Source: a virus. From it: 64,000 nt of DNA. The notes beneath the pieces were generated by a model, which made no database searches, was not told the DNA's origin, and worked only from the letters and a program-made list of their open reading frames with translations. Below, piece by piece: positions 16,853 to 25,872 of the stretch (the first letter of the stretch is position 1; every line of letters starts with the position of its first letter). The stretch spans positions 1-64,000 of the IMG/VR virus record IMGVR_UViG_3300024999_000004; one strand, written 5' to 3'. A program made the position numbers and the translations under genes.

Positions 16853-17416
16853 TTAGCCCCTGGATTCCTCGTAGAAAGGAAGGTCGAAATACCCGGTGGT
16901 GGCAGTGGCCGCTCCGATGTTCGTGAACTTCACGAGGTAAAGGGTCCCCGGCTTCAGAACGATTTCCTGTGTTCCTCCTGCGGAGCCTCCTGAAGCATTA
17001 CCCGTACCCGCAGCGCCCGCTCCATCCTGCCCTACGATGGTTCCGTAAACTGGATTGGCTACGCCCACCGTGACAACAGTACCAGCAAGATTGGAGGAAT
17101 TCCTGTTGCGGTTTATGGGAATATAAGCAGAGCCATCGGTCGAGGAGGTGCCCTCGTACACTTGCACCGCCAGGAGATTGGCTGTGGACAGAAGTTTGGC
17201 GGGACGAAGATGGATGTACTTGCCTGCCGAGGCTACGGGAGTCAACAGAGTGACAACGTACACGGCGGCGGCAGCCAGAGATCCCGTATTCCCGATCACG
17301 CTGAAGCTCTTCCCTTCGTGTATCTCTCTGTGGTCGTTATCCATGACTCCGAGGGCTCCGGTGAAGGCGTCTCTTGCCCCCTCCAGAATTTCCGTTGTTC
17401 GTTCGGGGGCGCTCAT
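16853..17416 (-). CDS. Virion protein, paralogue of downstream neighbour
   Basis: 187 residues from an ATG with GAGGAGA upstream; a longer form starting at 17449 lacks such a site. It shares its N-terminus and LRPAKLL...VQVYEGTSS core with the 186-residue gene below, and has a Gly/Ala-rich loop (AGAAGTGNASGGSAGG). Likely a surface-exposed head protein. The duplication implies related subunits on one particle. Confidence 0.6.
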   Translation of the reverse strand: MSAPERTTEILEGARDAFTGALGVMDNDHREIHEGKSFSVIGNTGSLAAAAVYVVTLLTPVASAGKYIHLRPAKLLSTANLLAVQVYEGTSSTDGSAYIPINRNRNSSNLAGTVVTVGVANPVYGTIVGQDGAGAAGTGNASGGSAGGTQEIVLKPGTLYLVKFTNIGAATATTGYFDLPFYEESRG

Positions 17417-17417
17417 A

Positions 17418-17798
17418 TTAGGGTCTCCTCTGGAGGTTCTTCCTGACAAACTTGGGCTGGTGGGGGGCTTCAGCGGCAGGGGCTTTCACTACTACAGAAG
17501 CAGACGCTTCCGCTTCGACCGGAACTTCCGGGTCTTTCCTTACTACGGAAGGCTCGGAAGTGACAACTTCCGCCACCGGGGGAGGAGCCGGAGCGGGGAC
17601 AACGACTTCCACGACAGGAGCTGGATCTTCAACTACAGGCGCGGGAGCCGAAATCACCTCTTCCCTGAACTTGCACTTCCGCAAGATGTCAATCTCTTCC
17701 GGTTTGTCTGTAGCATATTCCCCTCCAACAAAAGAACAGAGGGTTTTGTTGTTGCCCGGGTCCCATACATGGCCGTTACCAAAGAACTTGATTTTCAC
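17418..17798 (-). CDS. Small capsid-region protein with Pro/Ala/Val tail
   Basis: 126 residues. The first 45 (KIKFFGNGHVWDPGNNKTLC, then GGEYATDKPEEIDIL) match a small globular domain seen in many capsid gene clusters. The rest is a PAPVVE/PAPAPPPV low-complexity linker ending in basic residues. Looks like an adaptor with a flexible arm. Specific function unknown. Confidence 0.6.
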   Translation of the reverse strand: MKIKFFGNGHVWDPGNNKTLCSFVGGEYATDKPEEIDILRKCKFREEVISAPAPVVEDPAPVVEVVVPAPAPPPVAEVVTSEPSVVRKDPEVPVEAEASASVVVKAPAAEAPHQPKFVRKNLQRRP

Positions 17799-17820
17799 TT
17801 GATTCTCCTAAATCCCCACG

Positions 17821-17858
17821 AAAGAAAAGAGCCCTCCCTCCATACCGGAGGAGGGCCC
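17821..17858 (-). terminator. Intrinsic terminator
   Basis: On the transcribed strand a GC-rich stem (GGGCCCTCC pairing with GGAGGGCTC, one G-U pair) with a short loop is followed by TCTTTTCTTT. It follows the stop of the beta-helix-like capsid gene. Confidence 0.8.
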
Positions 17859-17866
17859 TACCTTTA

Positions 17867-19036
17867 CTACGCCGTGGTGCTGAGTCCACCCGCAGCTGCG
17901 GCAGTCGGGGCACCGACGTTGTTGAACAACTGCGTACCGTTGGCGGTCACGTTCACGGAGGCACAGTCCTGCAGGATGATCTTGTCGGTCGATCCCGTCA
18001 CGATGTGCAGAGCCGCAGGGACAGCCGTGGACAGAGCGTAATTGAACAGACAACCACGGAAAGCCGTCGGGCGACCACCAGAGGTACTGGCGCTCTTGAT
18101 CGCGCCGTGGGCGGTTCCTGCGGTCACGTACCCCTGGACCTCCACGCCGAGGAACCTGTTGCGTGCAACGGCTCCGCTCAGGAGGATCTCGGAAGCGGCG
18201 TTGTTGCCCTGCGCCACGGTATCGGACCCGATGGTTCCGCCCTCGAAGCAGGCCTCTTCAGCCGCATCCAGCTTCAGGCTATAGTTGGTGGCGGCGGTGG
18301 CCGCACCCATGGCTCCTGCGATGTGGCAGTTGCCGAAGTAGTTCCGGGCACCGGAGACCACGACGCCACCGATTTCGAGGGCGTTGGAACCGCCGTTCCA
18401 CATCATCGTGTTGTAGAAGGCGTTGTTGGAACCGGAAACCGTGATGAGGTTGACGTTGATGCTGGTCATGGACGTATGCGCCCCGACGGTGAGAGTCCCG
18501 GTGACGGTGATCGACAGGGCAGAAACCGTAACGACCGTGATGGCGGCGGCGTTCACGTTCGTGATGAACTTCATCCCCGCCACCCAGCCATCGGTAATGA
18601 AAGATCCCGTGGCGCGGGAAATGGAAGTGTCCGCCACAGCCGTCAGCGTCGCTGTCGTGACGATGCTCTTGTTGGCCAGACGCGAACGCATGAAGCTCTG
18701 CACAGGAGCACAGGCACCGACAACCGTGATTCCGTGCTTGTCCCAAGCAAGTTCCTGAGTGGCATAGCTCGTGGTCTGGGACGCGGTTCCGGTTCCCCGG
18801 GAGAGCAGGACGATGCCGTCACCGGCTCCGCTTACACAGCGGTCGTACGCGCCCGAGGAATCGAAGAGGGAAGCGAGGGCGCGGTCGGTCGAGATGCCGT
18901 CGGCTCCGTTGGTTCCGGAGGTCGGATCTACCCAGTACCACGTTCCCCGGATCGGGGGCAGGGGACCGGCAGCGTTGAGGGCAGTGAGGTAGTCGCGGGC
19001 GGACGGCCAAAAGCCGTCGGGAATGGAAAGATTCAT
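17867..19036 (-). CDS. Beta-helix-like capsid-associated protein
   Basis: 389 residues from ATG at 19036 (AGGAGC upstream; longer GTG/TTG forms lack a site). It has RGTWYWVDPTSGTNGADGIS near the start, then repeated short strands (GSNNAFYNTMMWNGGSNALE, RNYFGNCHIAGAMGAAT, ARNRFLGVEVQGYVT) typical of right-handed parallel beta-helices. A head decoration or spike. The DPTSGTNGADG start is common to phage virion proteins of this kind. Confidence 0.65.
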   Translation of the reverse strand: MNLSIPDGFWPSARDYLTALNAAGPLPPIRGTWYWVDPTSGTNGADGISTDRALASLFDSSGAYDRCVSGAGDGIVLLSRGTGTASQTTSYATQELAWDKHGITVVGACAPVQSFMRSRLANKSIVTTATLTAVADTSISRATGSFITDGWVAGMKFITNVNAAAITVVTVSALSITVTGTLTVGAHTSMTSINVNLITVSGSNNAFYNTMMWNGGSNALEIGGVVVSGARNYFGNCHIAGAMGAATAATNYSLKLDAAEEACFEGGTIGSDTVAQGNNAASEILLSGAVARNRFLGVEVQGYVTAGTAHGAIKSASTSGGRPTAFRGCLFNYALSTAVPAALHIVTGSTDKIILQDCASVNVTANGTQLFNNVGAPTAAAAGGLSTTA

Positions 19037-19041
19037 GATGT

Positions 19042-19764
19042 TTAGCTCCTGGCCTGAATCACCCGGAGACCGGGGTAGATGGTGAACGTGTTGATCGCAG
19101 CCGATCCAGCACGACAATTGAGTGACAAGGTAAGGGAAACAGTGGGAAGGCTGGCCGAGAAAGTCGCAACTTTCACCCCGTCAAGGAAGAAAGTAGCAAG
19201 GGTCCCGTCCCAGTCAATCTCGTACTCGCGGGCCACGACGCCCATGGTCCCCGCAGCCGCAACAGCAGTCTGCGTTCCCGCAAGGTAGCTGTGGCAGTTG
19301 ATGGTCGTGGTGTTGTCGAGCTTGCAGAAGAACAGGCCCTCCACAGCAGTGTTGATCCCATGGGAGACGCTCGTGACAAGGAGATCAGTCTTGATGCCGC
19401 ACAGGCCGAACAGGAAGTCAGACTGCGTGGCTTCAGACAGCTTGATCTCACAATACGCCTTGAAGGGTTTGCCTGCTTCGCACTTGACGAGGGCTCCCTT
19501 GACCTGTGCGTTGATGCCCGCAAAGTCTTCCGCCGAAGTGGCGATGGTTATCAGTTCTCCGGATGTCACCGAAGGCACTGCCGTAGGGGTAGTCCCTACC
19601 ACCGTCAGCGTGAGCGGAGCCACACCTTCGGAGGGGGTAAGGATCACTTTCTGGACATCCCCCCACGCATCATGCCACCGCACTCCGATCCCGGTTACGT
19701 TTTCCTCCAGGATTCCGAGGGTGGTTGAAGCGGGAGTCAGGGGTCCCTGCTTGAATATGCTCAC
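19042..19764 (-). CDS. Capsid decoration protein, jelly-roll/lectin-like
   Basis: 240 residues with alternating strands: KCEAGKPFKAYCEIKLSEAT, then FFCKLDNTTTINCHSYLAG and TLATFFLDGVKVATFSASLP. The pattern (F.LDG.KV) resembles LamG-type sandwiches. Placed next to the capsid gene, so a head-surface protein is likely. Start ATG at 19764 overlaps the stop of the upstream endonuclease. Confidence 0.6.
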   Translation of the reverse strand: MSIFKQGPLTPASTTLGILEENVTGIGVRWHDAWGDVQKVILTPSEGVAPLTLTVVGTTPTAVPSVTSGELITIATSAEDFAGINAQVKGALVKCEAGKPFKAYCEIKLSEATQSDFLFGLCGIKTDLLVTSVSHGINTAVEGLFFCKLDNTTTINCHSYLAGTQTAVAAAGTMGVVAREYEIDWDGTLATFFLDGVKVATFSASLPTVSLTLSLNCRAGSAAINTFTIYPGLRVIQARS

Positions 19765-20720
19765 TGTACAGCCTCCTTATCTTCAGTACAAATAGGACAG
19801 AGTTCTCTTGTCACTGTACCACAGATAAACGGCTTGTTGCAAGAGGTACATTTGATGCGGAACCTCCGAAGGTACAAGGACTTATCAGGGTTCTTGGGGC
19901 TCTTGGGGCTCTTGAGAGGTCTGTTCGTCGTCGTGTCCACAGGCAGGGGCTCAAGGATCACGGAAGGGTCGGTCTTGAGTACAAAGACCGTCTGGTAATC
20001 AAAATGCTGTGGGACGTAGGCGTAGCCGTCTTTCCGCAGGATGTTGAGCTTCCTCCATCCGTACTTGGACTTGCATTCGGGGCAGAATTTCTTATGCGTA
20101 GCGTTGGATTCGAATACGGTATCACAAACTACACAGGAGACAGGTGTAAGTTTTGCTTTGGGACACTTCCTGCCTCTATGCGCTCGGGACATGTTAGCTA
20201 GGGCTTCTGTGGTGTGAGGAATTCCCTTATTTGGGGCAGGTTTTCCCTTTCGTATTGCTGTAAGATGCGCCTTCGTCTCGGGGGAGTAAACTACCTTCTT
20301 CCCTTTGTTGGGAGAGATTATCTCCCCTGAGGCGTACTTTCGTTTAAGTGTAGCACTTATTTTAGGTGCTGCCTTAATATGCGCAAGCCTACTTATCTCT
20401 CTGGCTTCTTCCGTAGCCATAGAGGCTCCCTCCCCTCCGTGAGTAAGGTTGTACCCACAGCAAGAGATGGCGGTTGAAAACAAATCAATATACTCCCGCT
20501 CAAGATCGCACAACACTTCGTTGTCGTCGGAGTGCTCCAAAATCTTCCACGCAAAGTTCTCGGGTCCGTACTTCAGAAGGGCGGCATGGAACACAAAGCC
20601 GTCTTTTCGACGAGCACTGTTTAGATGACAATGCCTTCGTCGGGTAAGAGCGGAATCCCTGCTCTTTCCGATGTACATTTTCCCGTTTACTCTGTTGGTT
20701 GCGCAGTAGACTATTCCCAT
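19761..20720 (-). CDS. GIY-YIG homing endonuclease with zinc ribbons
   Basis: 319 residues. GIY-YIG: MGIVYCATNRVNGKMYIGKS, then FHAALLKYGPENFAWKIL and LEREYIDLF with the catalytic Glu. A NUMOD3-like repeat follows (SPETKAHLTAIRKGKPAPNK). The C-terminus has two treble-clef or ribbon pairs (CVVCDTVF..CPEC and CTSCNKPF..CPIC). Inserted between the capsid terminator and a decoration gene with a 4-base overlap. Not closely related by eye to the other endonuclease at 13.4 kb. Confidence 0.9.
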   Translation of the reverse strand: MGIVYCATNRVNGKMYIGKSRDSALTRRRHCHLNSARRKDGFVFHAALLKYGPENFAWKILEHSDDNEVLCDLEREYIDLFSTAISCCGYNLTHGGEGASMATEEAREISRLAHIKAAPKISATLKRKYASGEIISPNKGKKVVYSPETKAHLTAIRKGKPAPNKGIPHTTEALANMSRAHRGRKCPKAKLTPVSCVVCDTVFESNATHKKFCPECKSKYGWRKLNILRKDGYAYVPQHFDYQTVFVLKTDPSVILEPLPVDTTTNRPLKSPKSPKNPDKSLYLRRFRIKCTSCNKPFICGTVTRELCPICTEDKEAVQ

Positions 20721-20750
20721 GGGAAGCCTTATGTAGGAGGAAACAAAAGA

Positions 20751-20782
20751 TTAGGGACGAAGATTAAAATCTTCGTCCCTAA
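20751..20782 (-). terminator. Strong terminator after capsid gene
   Basis: Perfect 14-bp stem TTAGGGACGAAGAT / ATCTTCGTCCCTAA with a TAAA loop, 8 bases past the capsid stop, followed by TCTTTTGTTT on the transcribed strand. Ends the scaffold-capsid transcript and shields the endonuclease. Confidence 0.92.
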
Positions 20783-20790
20783 ATTACACT

Positions 20791-21741
20791 TTACGCGGTA
20801 GCGAGTCCCGTGAGGGTGCCGTGGTAGGTCTCGGCGCTGTAGTCAATTCCGCACTGACTGTACATGTAGCCTCCGTATGCCGCAGCGGAGGCTGCAGTCG
20901 GCTGCCACAGAACCTCGGCTCCATCCATGGAGAATTCCATCCCGCCGTTGCTGAGAGGCACGATGGGGACGTACACCGGGGAAAGAACGGAGATGTCCGC
21001 GATCAGGAGCGTTCCCGCAGGAATCTGGGGATCGTAAACCACGCCCATCTGAGCAAAATCCGTCTCGATGAGCTGAATGTTTGCACCACCAACCGTCCGG
21101 CTCTGGGGCACGTACTCGTACAGATGCGAAAGCTGTTGCTTCTGATAGCCGTTGACGAAGATCACGGGGTCGGTGAACGGGGAGCCGTTGTCGGCCATGG
21201 TCCGCAAGAGCTTGTCGATGAGGGGCTTGGTGAGAGCAGCACCCGCAGCCGCCACGGTGTTCGTGGTGATGCCAGTGATGATTCCGCGAGTCTTGGCCGC
21301 AGTGGCGGTCGTGGTCGCATTCGCGTAGACACCGTTCAGGAAAGCGTACTCCATGTCGAGAGCCATCTGCTTGAGCTGGACATTCTTCTGGAAGGTCAGT
21401 TCGTCCACGACCGGATTGGGGTCGTTGGTGTTGATGCCGCTCATGAAGCCGGAGGTGCTCTGTTTCTTCAGCGACACTTGCACGGTGTTCTGGAAAATCT
21501 GCACCGTGTTGGTGGCCTCGGAACGGGCCGTGGTCGTCGGAGTCAGGGTCCCTACGGAGTCATCTTCCGAGATCGCGGGCTGGGAAGCCGCAGCAAGGGT
21601 CCACGTCTGGGCAAGGGGAAACAGGAAGGCACCGGAGCGCCGGGACCTGCCCGCGATGAGGTTGAGGAAGGGGGTCTGCTTTCCGCCGATCTGGAGAAGC
21701 TCGCCACGATAGTTCAGGGTATCGGTCTTGGTCATGGCCAT
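20791..21741 (-). CDS. Major capsid protein, SU10-like (DUF5309)
   Basis: 316 residues. TDTLNYRGELLQIGGKQTPF at the N-terminus, the NTVQIFQNTVQVSLKKQSTS strands, then FQKNVQLKQMALDMEYAFLN, RGIITGI and SHLYEYVPQS are hallmarks of the SU10 major capsid family, an HK97-fold shell protein. Preceded by a coiled-coil scaffold gene and followed by a strong terminator, as expected for the most expressed virion gene. Confidence 0.92.
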   Translation of the reverse strand: MAMTKTDTLNYRGELLQIGGKQTPFLNLIAGRSRRSGAFLFPLAQTWTLAAASQPAISEDDSVGTLTPTTTARSEATNTVQIFQNTVQVSLKKQSTSGFMSGINTNDPNPVVDELTFQKNVQLKQMALDMEYAFLNGVYANATTTATAAKTRGIITGITTNTVAAAGAALTKPLIDKLLRTMADNGSPFTDPVIFVNGYQKQQLSHLYEYVPQSRTVGGANIQLIETDFAQMGVVYDPQIPAGTLLIADISVLSPVYVPIVPLSNGGMEFSMDGAEVLWQPTAASAAAYGGYMYSQCGIDYSAETYHGTLTGLATA

Positions 21742-21779
21742 GGTGTTCCACCTGTTTTACGTAAGGACCTTTGCTCTCA

Positions 21780-21794
21780 GGGGCTTCGCGCCCC
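21780..21794 (-). promoter_or_regulatory. Hairpin between scaffold and capsid genes
   Basis: GGGGC/GCCCC stem with a GCGAA loop (transcribed strand), between the scaffold stop (21803) and the capsid start (21741), with no U-run. Could process or stabilise the capsid message rather than terminate it, adjusting the capsid to scaffold ratio. Confidence 0.4.
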
Positions 21795-21802
21795 CAATTA
21801 CT

Positions 21803-22588
21803 TTAATCCTTCATTTCGGAAGCCAACTTCGCTTTCAGCATAATAGCTAATTCTGTTCTGCCGCTTGCGAGGGCTTCCTGATATAATTGCTCGGTCGATT
21901 TGGAGCCCCCTATGGACCCCGCACCTCCGGCACCTGACGCTCCGCTTCCCGAGGACCTCGGAGGAGCAAGGATGCTTTTGGCAAGAACGCTGGTATCGGC
22001 CCAGTTCTTGATGTAGTCAAGAGGCGTAACCTCCATCTCCACACCGCTGTCGCCTTTCATGCGCGCATACACGCGCCGCGTACCGTCCTCACCCACATCG
22101 ATCTTGATGTCACCGGACAACAGACCAAAGACTTCATCGGACATGCTCGGGTCCTTGAGCGACAAGGAAGAGATGGCCTTGCGGAGTTCGGCGGCTTTCA
22201 CCGTCTCGTTCAGGATTCTGGATTCTTTGTCCACCTGATCCTGGAGCTTCTTCGCCAGCTTCTCGAATTCCTTGTTCTGCTTGGAGGTGCCTTGAAACTT
22301 CGCGTTCACCTCGTCAAGTTCTTTCTGCTTGGACTCCAGAATCTTGTCCCGGTCCTCAAGTTGCCGCAAAACCTTGCTGAACTCCTCGGGGTCCGCAGAC
22401 GTGACTGTCTGGGCCTTCGCTTCCAGCTCGCGTATCTTGGTCTTCTGGGCGGCGATGCTTGCAGCGCTTTCGTTGAATACCGTGCCCATCTTCTCGAAGA
22501 TACCCGCCGATTTTTCCGTGAACTCTTCCTTCTTGTCTTCAGGCACAAATCCAACCAGAATGTCCCGAAGCTCGTCCTGAAACGCCAT
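21803..22588 (-). CDS. Capsid scaffolding protein
   Basis: 261 residues from an ATG at 22588 with AAGAAGG upstream. Residues about 40-130 are strongly coiled coil (KTKIRELEAKAQ, KVLRQLEDRDKILESKQKEL). A Ser/Gly linker (SSGSGASGAGGAGSIGG) separates a short helical C-terminus, the usual capsid-binding end. Located immediately before the capsid gene. No protease motif seen. Confidence 0.8.
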   Translation of the reverse strand: MAFQDELRDILVGFVPEDKKEEFTEKSAGIFEKMGTVFNESAASIAAQKTKIRELEAKAQTVTSADPEEFSKVLRQLEDRDKILESKQKELDEVNAKFQGTSKQNKEFEKLAKKLQDQVDKESRILNETVKAAELRKAISSLSLKDPSMSDEVFGLLSGDIKIDVGEDGTRRVYARMKGDSGVEMEVTPLDYIKNWADTSVLAKSILAPPRSSGSGASGAGGAGSIGGSKSTEQLYQEALASGRTELAIMLKAKLASEMKD

Positions 22589-22691
22589 GCAACCTTCTTT
22601 GCCAATCGGCAATGCAGAGAGATGATTATTTTGCCTCTGTCGTAGGCTCAACCGGGCCTGTCCAGAAGCAAACCGTATACTAACATTGTCT

Positions 22692-22720
22692 ATACTACAA
22701 CAAGAGTTACAAAGTGTCAA
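22692..22720 (-). promoter_or_regulatory. Sigma-70 promoter for scaffold-capsid operon
   Basis: Reading leftward TTGACA (22715-22720), 17-bp spacer, TAGTAT (22692-22697). A hairpin GCGGTG/CACCGC (22721-22736) lies directly upstream of the -35, either the end of the portal transcript or an operator. Confidence 0.85.
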
Positions 22721-22747
22721 GCGGTGATTCCACCGCCTTATTCCAAC

Positions 22748-24313
22748 TTATTTAAGCAAGCCTGAAGTCGCGGACGCCGTGGTCAAACCACCTTCCGCAG
22801 GAGGCGCTACAATAGGAGGAAGTGCCGCGATCTCCTTCATGTGCTTCTCGAAGCTCTTGTCTCCGCGCACGAGGCCTCCGGCGACAATAGCTTCGTAGAA
22901 TTCCTCGTCGCTGATCTTGTTGGCCGTCCTCGCTCCGATGAGGGCAATGAGAGTCTGGCTGTCAATATTCCCCGGCAAATAGTTGGTGGACAATCGATAG
23001 GTGATTTCCTGCCTGTCCTTGCCTTTCAGACCCATGAATTCGGCCATGCATCTGAGCGCGGACGTGAGGGCCAAGGAGATATTGTTGGCCATGGTGGCAA
23101 GGATTGCCTGCTCTCCCGCGCGGTGGATGGCTGCGGTCTCGGCGGCTTCCGTCGATTTGGCATCCCCCGCGAGGATCTTGTTTCCGAGGACTGACATATC
23201 GTCCACATATTCACGCATCAACTCTTTCGTGGGATTGATGCCTTCTCCGGTCATTTCCAGGAAGGTGGCGCTTCCTCCCTCGGTGAGCATGATAGCCGAA
23301 GTCGGGCCGAGCTTGATGCTCTTTGCCACCTGCCCGTTCTCGTCCATCAACTGCCCGCTGATGACGGGGGTGGGAACATCCGCCCAATGCACCGCATGGT
23401 TGCGGTCGGCAGAAGCTTGGTAGTGGTGGATATTCAGGAACGCCATATCGAGCAAGGGCGGACGCTGAACCTTCATGGTGTTTTCCATGGGGCCGATGGG
23501 GTAGAAGGGGATATAGTGCATGGGTTCGCCGTCGCAGAAAATGTAGCCGGAATCCAGCGGGAGCATCTTCTCTTTCGTCCCCACCAAAGCATCGGGATCA
23601 ACTTCGTAGACCTCAAAGACGCAGTTGACCACTCCCTCGGATTCCTCAAGACGGAATATCCTGACGCGGGTGGATATCTTCGTTTCGTAGGTATACAGGG
23701 AAGTTCCGGAGGCAAAAGGCTCCTCATAGGTATCCTGCAATTTAAGGTACGTCAGCACCCTTCTGTTTCCGATACGGCCTTCCCTCCAGTCGAGGATATT
23801 CTCCGCCGTGTACATAATGAGGTAGGGCCTGATTCCGTAGTTCTCCACGTCCATCCTGACCAGTGGCTCCTCGGGCGTGACCGGGTACTCAACAAGAATA
23901 CCCACCCTTCCGGGAGTAAGTGTTTCGGCCAGGGAGTTCATGGCAAAAGCGTCCAGGGGGACGCCTGTCAGCGTGATGTCGGATTCAAGAGCCCTGATTT
24001 CTTTGGGCGCTTCGAACGTGGGCTTCTTCCTTCCCACAAGACCCAGCATGGCATCGATTGCGCGTCCCGTGAATCCAGTGAAGGAGGCGCGGTTCAGGTA
24101 GGCAAGGTACTCGGATTCGTTCATGCCGTTGGGCTGGGGGAGGTAGGTTGTCTTGTTTTCCTTTACAACATCCTCGCCTTCGACGACATCACGCATCAAG
24201 GCCCATCGGCCCTTGTTGGCTTCATATTCACGGTGCACGGTCATCAGACCCACGGGGATGGGGACGGCGGAGCCCATGGAGGCTGCGGCTACGGAGGCGA
24301 GGGTATAGTCCAT
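22748..24313 (-). CDS. Portal protein (DUF4055)
   Basis: 521 residues. Matches the DUF4055 portal family: HREYEANKGRWALMRDVVEG, YLPQPNGMNESEYLAYLNRA, FTGFTGRAIDAMLGLVGRKK, then LADGE-like IFCDGEPMHYIPFYPIGP and KSTEAAETAAIHRAGEQAIL. It forms the dodecameric DNA gate of the head. Directly downstream of a small basic gene and the large terminase, as usual. Confidence 0.88.
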   Translation of the reverse strand: MDYTLASVAAASMGSAVPIPVGLMTVHREYEANKGRWALMRDVVEGEDVVKENKTTYLPQPNGMNESEYLAYLNRASFTGFTGRAIDAMLGLVGRKKPTFEAPKEIRALESDITLTGVPLDAFAMNSLAETLTPGRVGILVEYPVTPEEPLVRMDVENYGIRPYLIMYTAENILDWREGRIGNRRVLTYLKLQDTYEEPFASGTSLYTYETKISTRVRIFRLEESEGVVNCVFEVYEVDPDALVGTKEKMLPLDSGYIFCDGEPMHYIPFYPIGPMENTMKVQRPPLLDMAFLNIHHYQASADRNHAVHWADVPTPVISGQLMDENGQVAKSIKLGPTSAIMLTEGGSATFLEMTGEGINPTKELMREYVDDMSVLGNKILAGDAKSTEAAETAAIHRAGEQAILATMANNISLALTSALRCMAEFMGLKGKDRQEITYRLSTNYLPGNIDSQTLIALIGARTANKISDEEFYEAIVAGGLVRGDKSFEKHMKEIAALPPIVAPPAEGGLTTASATSGLLK

Positions 24314-24481
24314 TTACTTCTTTCCTTTTTTCTGTGCAGGCTTTTTGGAGGATTTCTTGCTTTTGCCCGCCTTCTCTAAGGCAATAGCTACGGCCTGCTT
24401 ATGGGAATACTTCCCGCTGTGTTCAAGCTCGGAGATGTTGGCAGAGACCGCTTTCTGCGAGGAACCTTTCTTCATGGGCAT
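24314..24481 (-). CDS. Small basic protein, DUF6496-like
   Basis: 55 residues from ATG at 24481 with AGGAGG seven bases upstream. Lys-rich throughout; [20 protein letters not shown] is the conserved block of the DUF6496-like small phage proteins found next to portal or terminase genes. Possibly nucleic-acid binding. Function unknown. Confidence 0.6.
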   Translation of the reverse strand: MPMKKGSSQKAVSANISELEHSGKYSHKQAVAIALEKAGKSKKSSKKPAQKKGKK

Positions 24482-24517
24482 CTTGTGGCCTCCTGTAGGA
24501 GCGGACAATTACATACA

Positions 24518-24546
24518 AGTATACAATGAAACGGCGGAAGACGCAA
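24518..24546 (-). promoter_or_regulatory. Probable promoter for portal operon
   Basis: Reading leftward TTGCGT (24541-24546), 17-bp spacer, TATACT (24518-24523), 37 bases before the small basic gene start. Confidence 0.65.
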
Positions 24547-24567
24547 TACTGCGGAGATACGGGGAGG

Positions 24568-25860
24568 CTAGGCTCCTGTCACGGGGACTCTCTGCATCCC
24601 GTTTTTGAGTGGAAGTTGTGCCATAATCAGATATCCTAATGCATCACCTATATGACCTAATGGCGACTTGGGATCAGGAATCCGGGTTCCTTCCACATAG
24701 GTGAATCCGTCCAAGGACTTTTTGATATGCTGGGTGGACCCTCCTTTATGGAAGAGAAGGCGTCGTTCCCCTGCCGCAGAACAAAGAGCGGCATTGACGG
24801 TATTGATCCTGTCAACAACGTGATATTTGGTTCCGGGGTCGTAGACCTGAAATCCTGCCTTGCGGAGGATGGTGAAGTCGGTTGTTCCGGCTGCGGCGGA
24901 GGTATGCCGGGAACCACCCGCAGGATCAGGGAAACAATAAACCGGGTTATCGGGGTATCTTCTCCGTATTTCCTTCGCCATGAGTTCGGTGTTGCTGTCG
25001 GGAATTTCAATGTCATCGATGATATGGAGATCCCGTCCTCTGCGTATGCCTACAACAACAGCCCCAGGGCTGATATTGAAATCCTCGCCTATCAAGATAG
25101 TTGTTTCTCCATCCTGCGCCATGAGCACAGATTCAGACAAATCAACTACATTCTTATCCCTGTCAAAGGCGTAGTAAACACGTCCTGCCATGTTGACAAA
25201 ACTTGCATTGAACTCCTGCTCGAACATCCGGGGGTCCATGTCCCGTCTTGCAGCTTCTATTTCTTCCTTCGGAACGTTTCCACCATCTTCCGTGGTGTAA
25301 TGATGATAGCCCCAAGAGGGGTCGCCCTCATGCTTATTCTTCAAATCATATACCCAATCAAAGCCGTTTGGAGTGGTTATGAATAAGGCATCCCCCTGTT
25401 TATCCGCCAAACTGGGGCGTATGACTTCCCACGTATACGCAGCCTGATCGCGGGCTTCGTCGAAAACCACGAAATCGAGGGGATCTCCACGGAGAGAATC
25501 AGGGTTGTCCGCACTCTTTACTGTTATGGTAGACCCGTTCAACAACTCGATGGACAGATCGGTTTCATTCTTATCTTTGATGTACGCCCTTGGAAGAAAC
25601 TCCTTGAGCGGCTTCCAAAGCAGGCGCTTCCCCATGCCTCTCGAAGGTGCAATAAACCATATATAGGAGTTTGCTTTCCTTACGGCGTACTTGGAAACTT
25701 CATACTTTCCCAGATACGTCTTCCCGAAACGTCTCCCGGCAACCACCACCCTATTTCTGGCAGGATCATTGAATATCGTCTCCTGCGGCCCCGTCATTAT
25801 GAACTGGAGGGGAGGGAGGATGTTGCCTCTTTTTCTGCGCGGCGCTATGGGTGCTGACAA
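24568..25860 (-). CDS. terL: Terminase large subunit
   Basis: 430 residues. Walker A AGRRFGKT (41-48), Walker B FVVFDEA (130-136), coupling motif ITTPNGFDW, then the RNase H-like nuclease with GEDFNISPGAVVVG, CFPDPAGGSRHT and the final HIGDALGYL acidic motif. It packages DNA into the procapsid through the portal. Complete by length and motif content. Confidence 0.95.
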   Translation of the reverse strand: MSAPIAPRRKRGNILPPLQFIMTGPQETIFNDPARNRVVVAGRRFGKTYLGKYEVSKYAVRKANSYIWFIAPSRGMGKRLLWKPLKEFLPRAYIKDKNETDLSIELLNGSTITVKSADNPDSLRGDPLDFVVFDEARDQAAYTWEVIRPSLADKQGDALFITTPNGFDWVYDLKNKHEGDPSWGYHHYTTEDGGNVPKEEIEAARRDMDPRMFEQEFNASFVNMAGRVYYAFDRDKNVVDLSESVLMAQDGETTILIGEDFNISPGAVVVGIRRGRDLHIIDDIEIPDSNTELMAKEIRRRYPDNPVYCFPDPAGGSRHTSAAAGTTDFTILRKAGFQVYDPGTKYHVVDRINTVNAALCSAAGERRLLFHKGGSTQHIKKSLDGFTYVEGTRIPDPKSPLGHIGDALGYLIMAQLPLKNGMQRVPVTGA

Positions 25861-25872
25861 ACGTTGCCTTCC

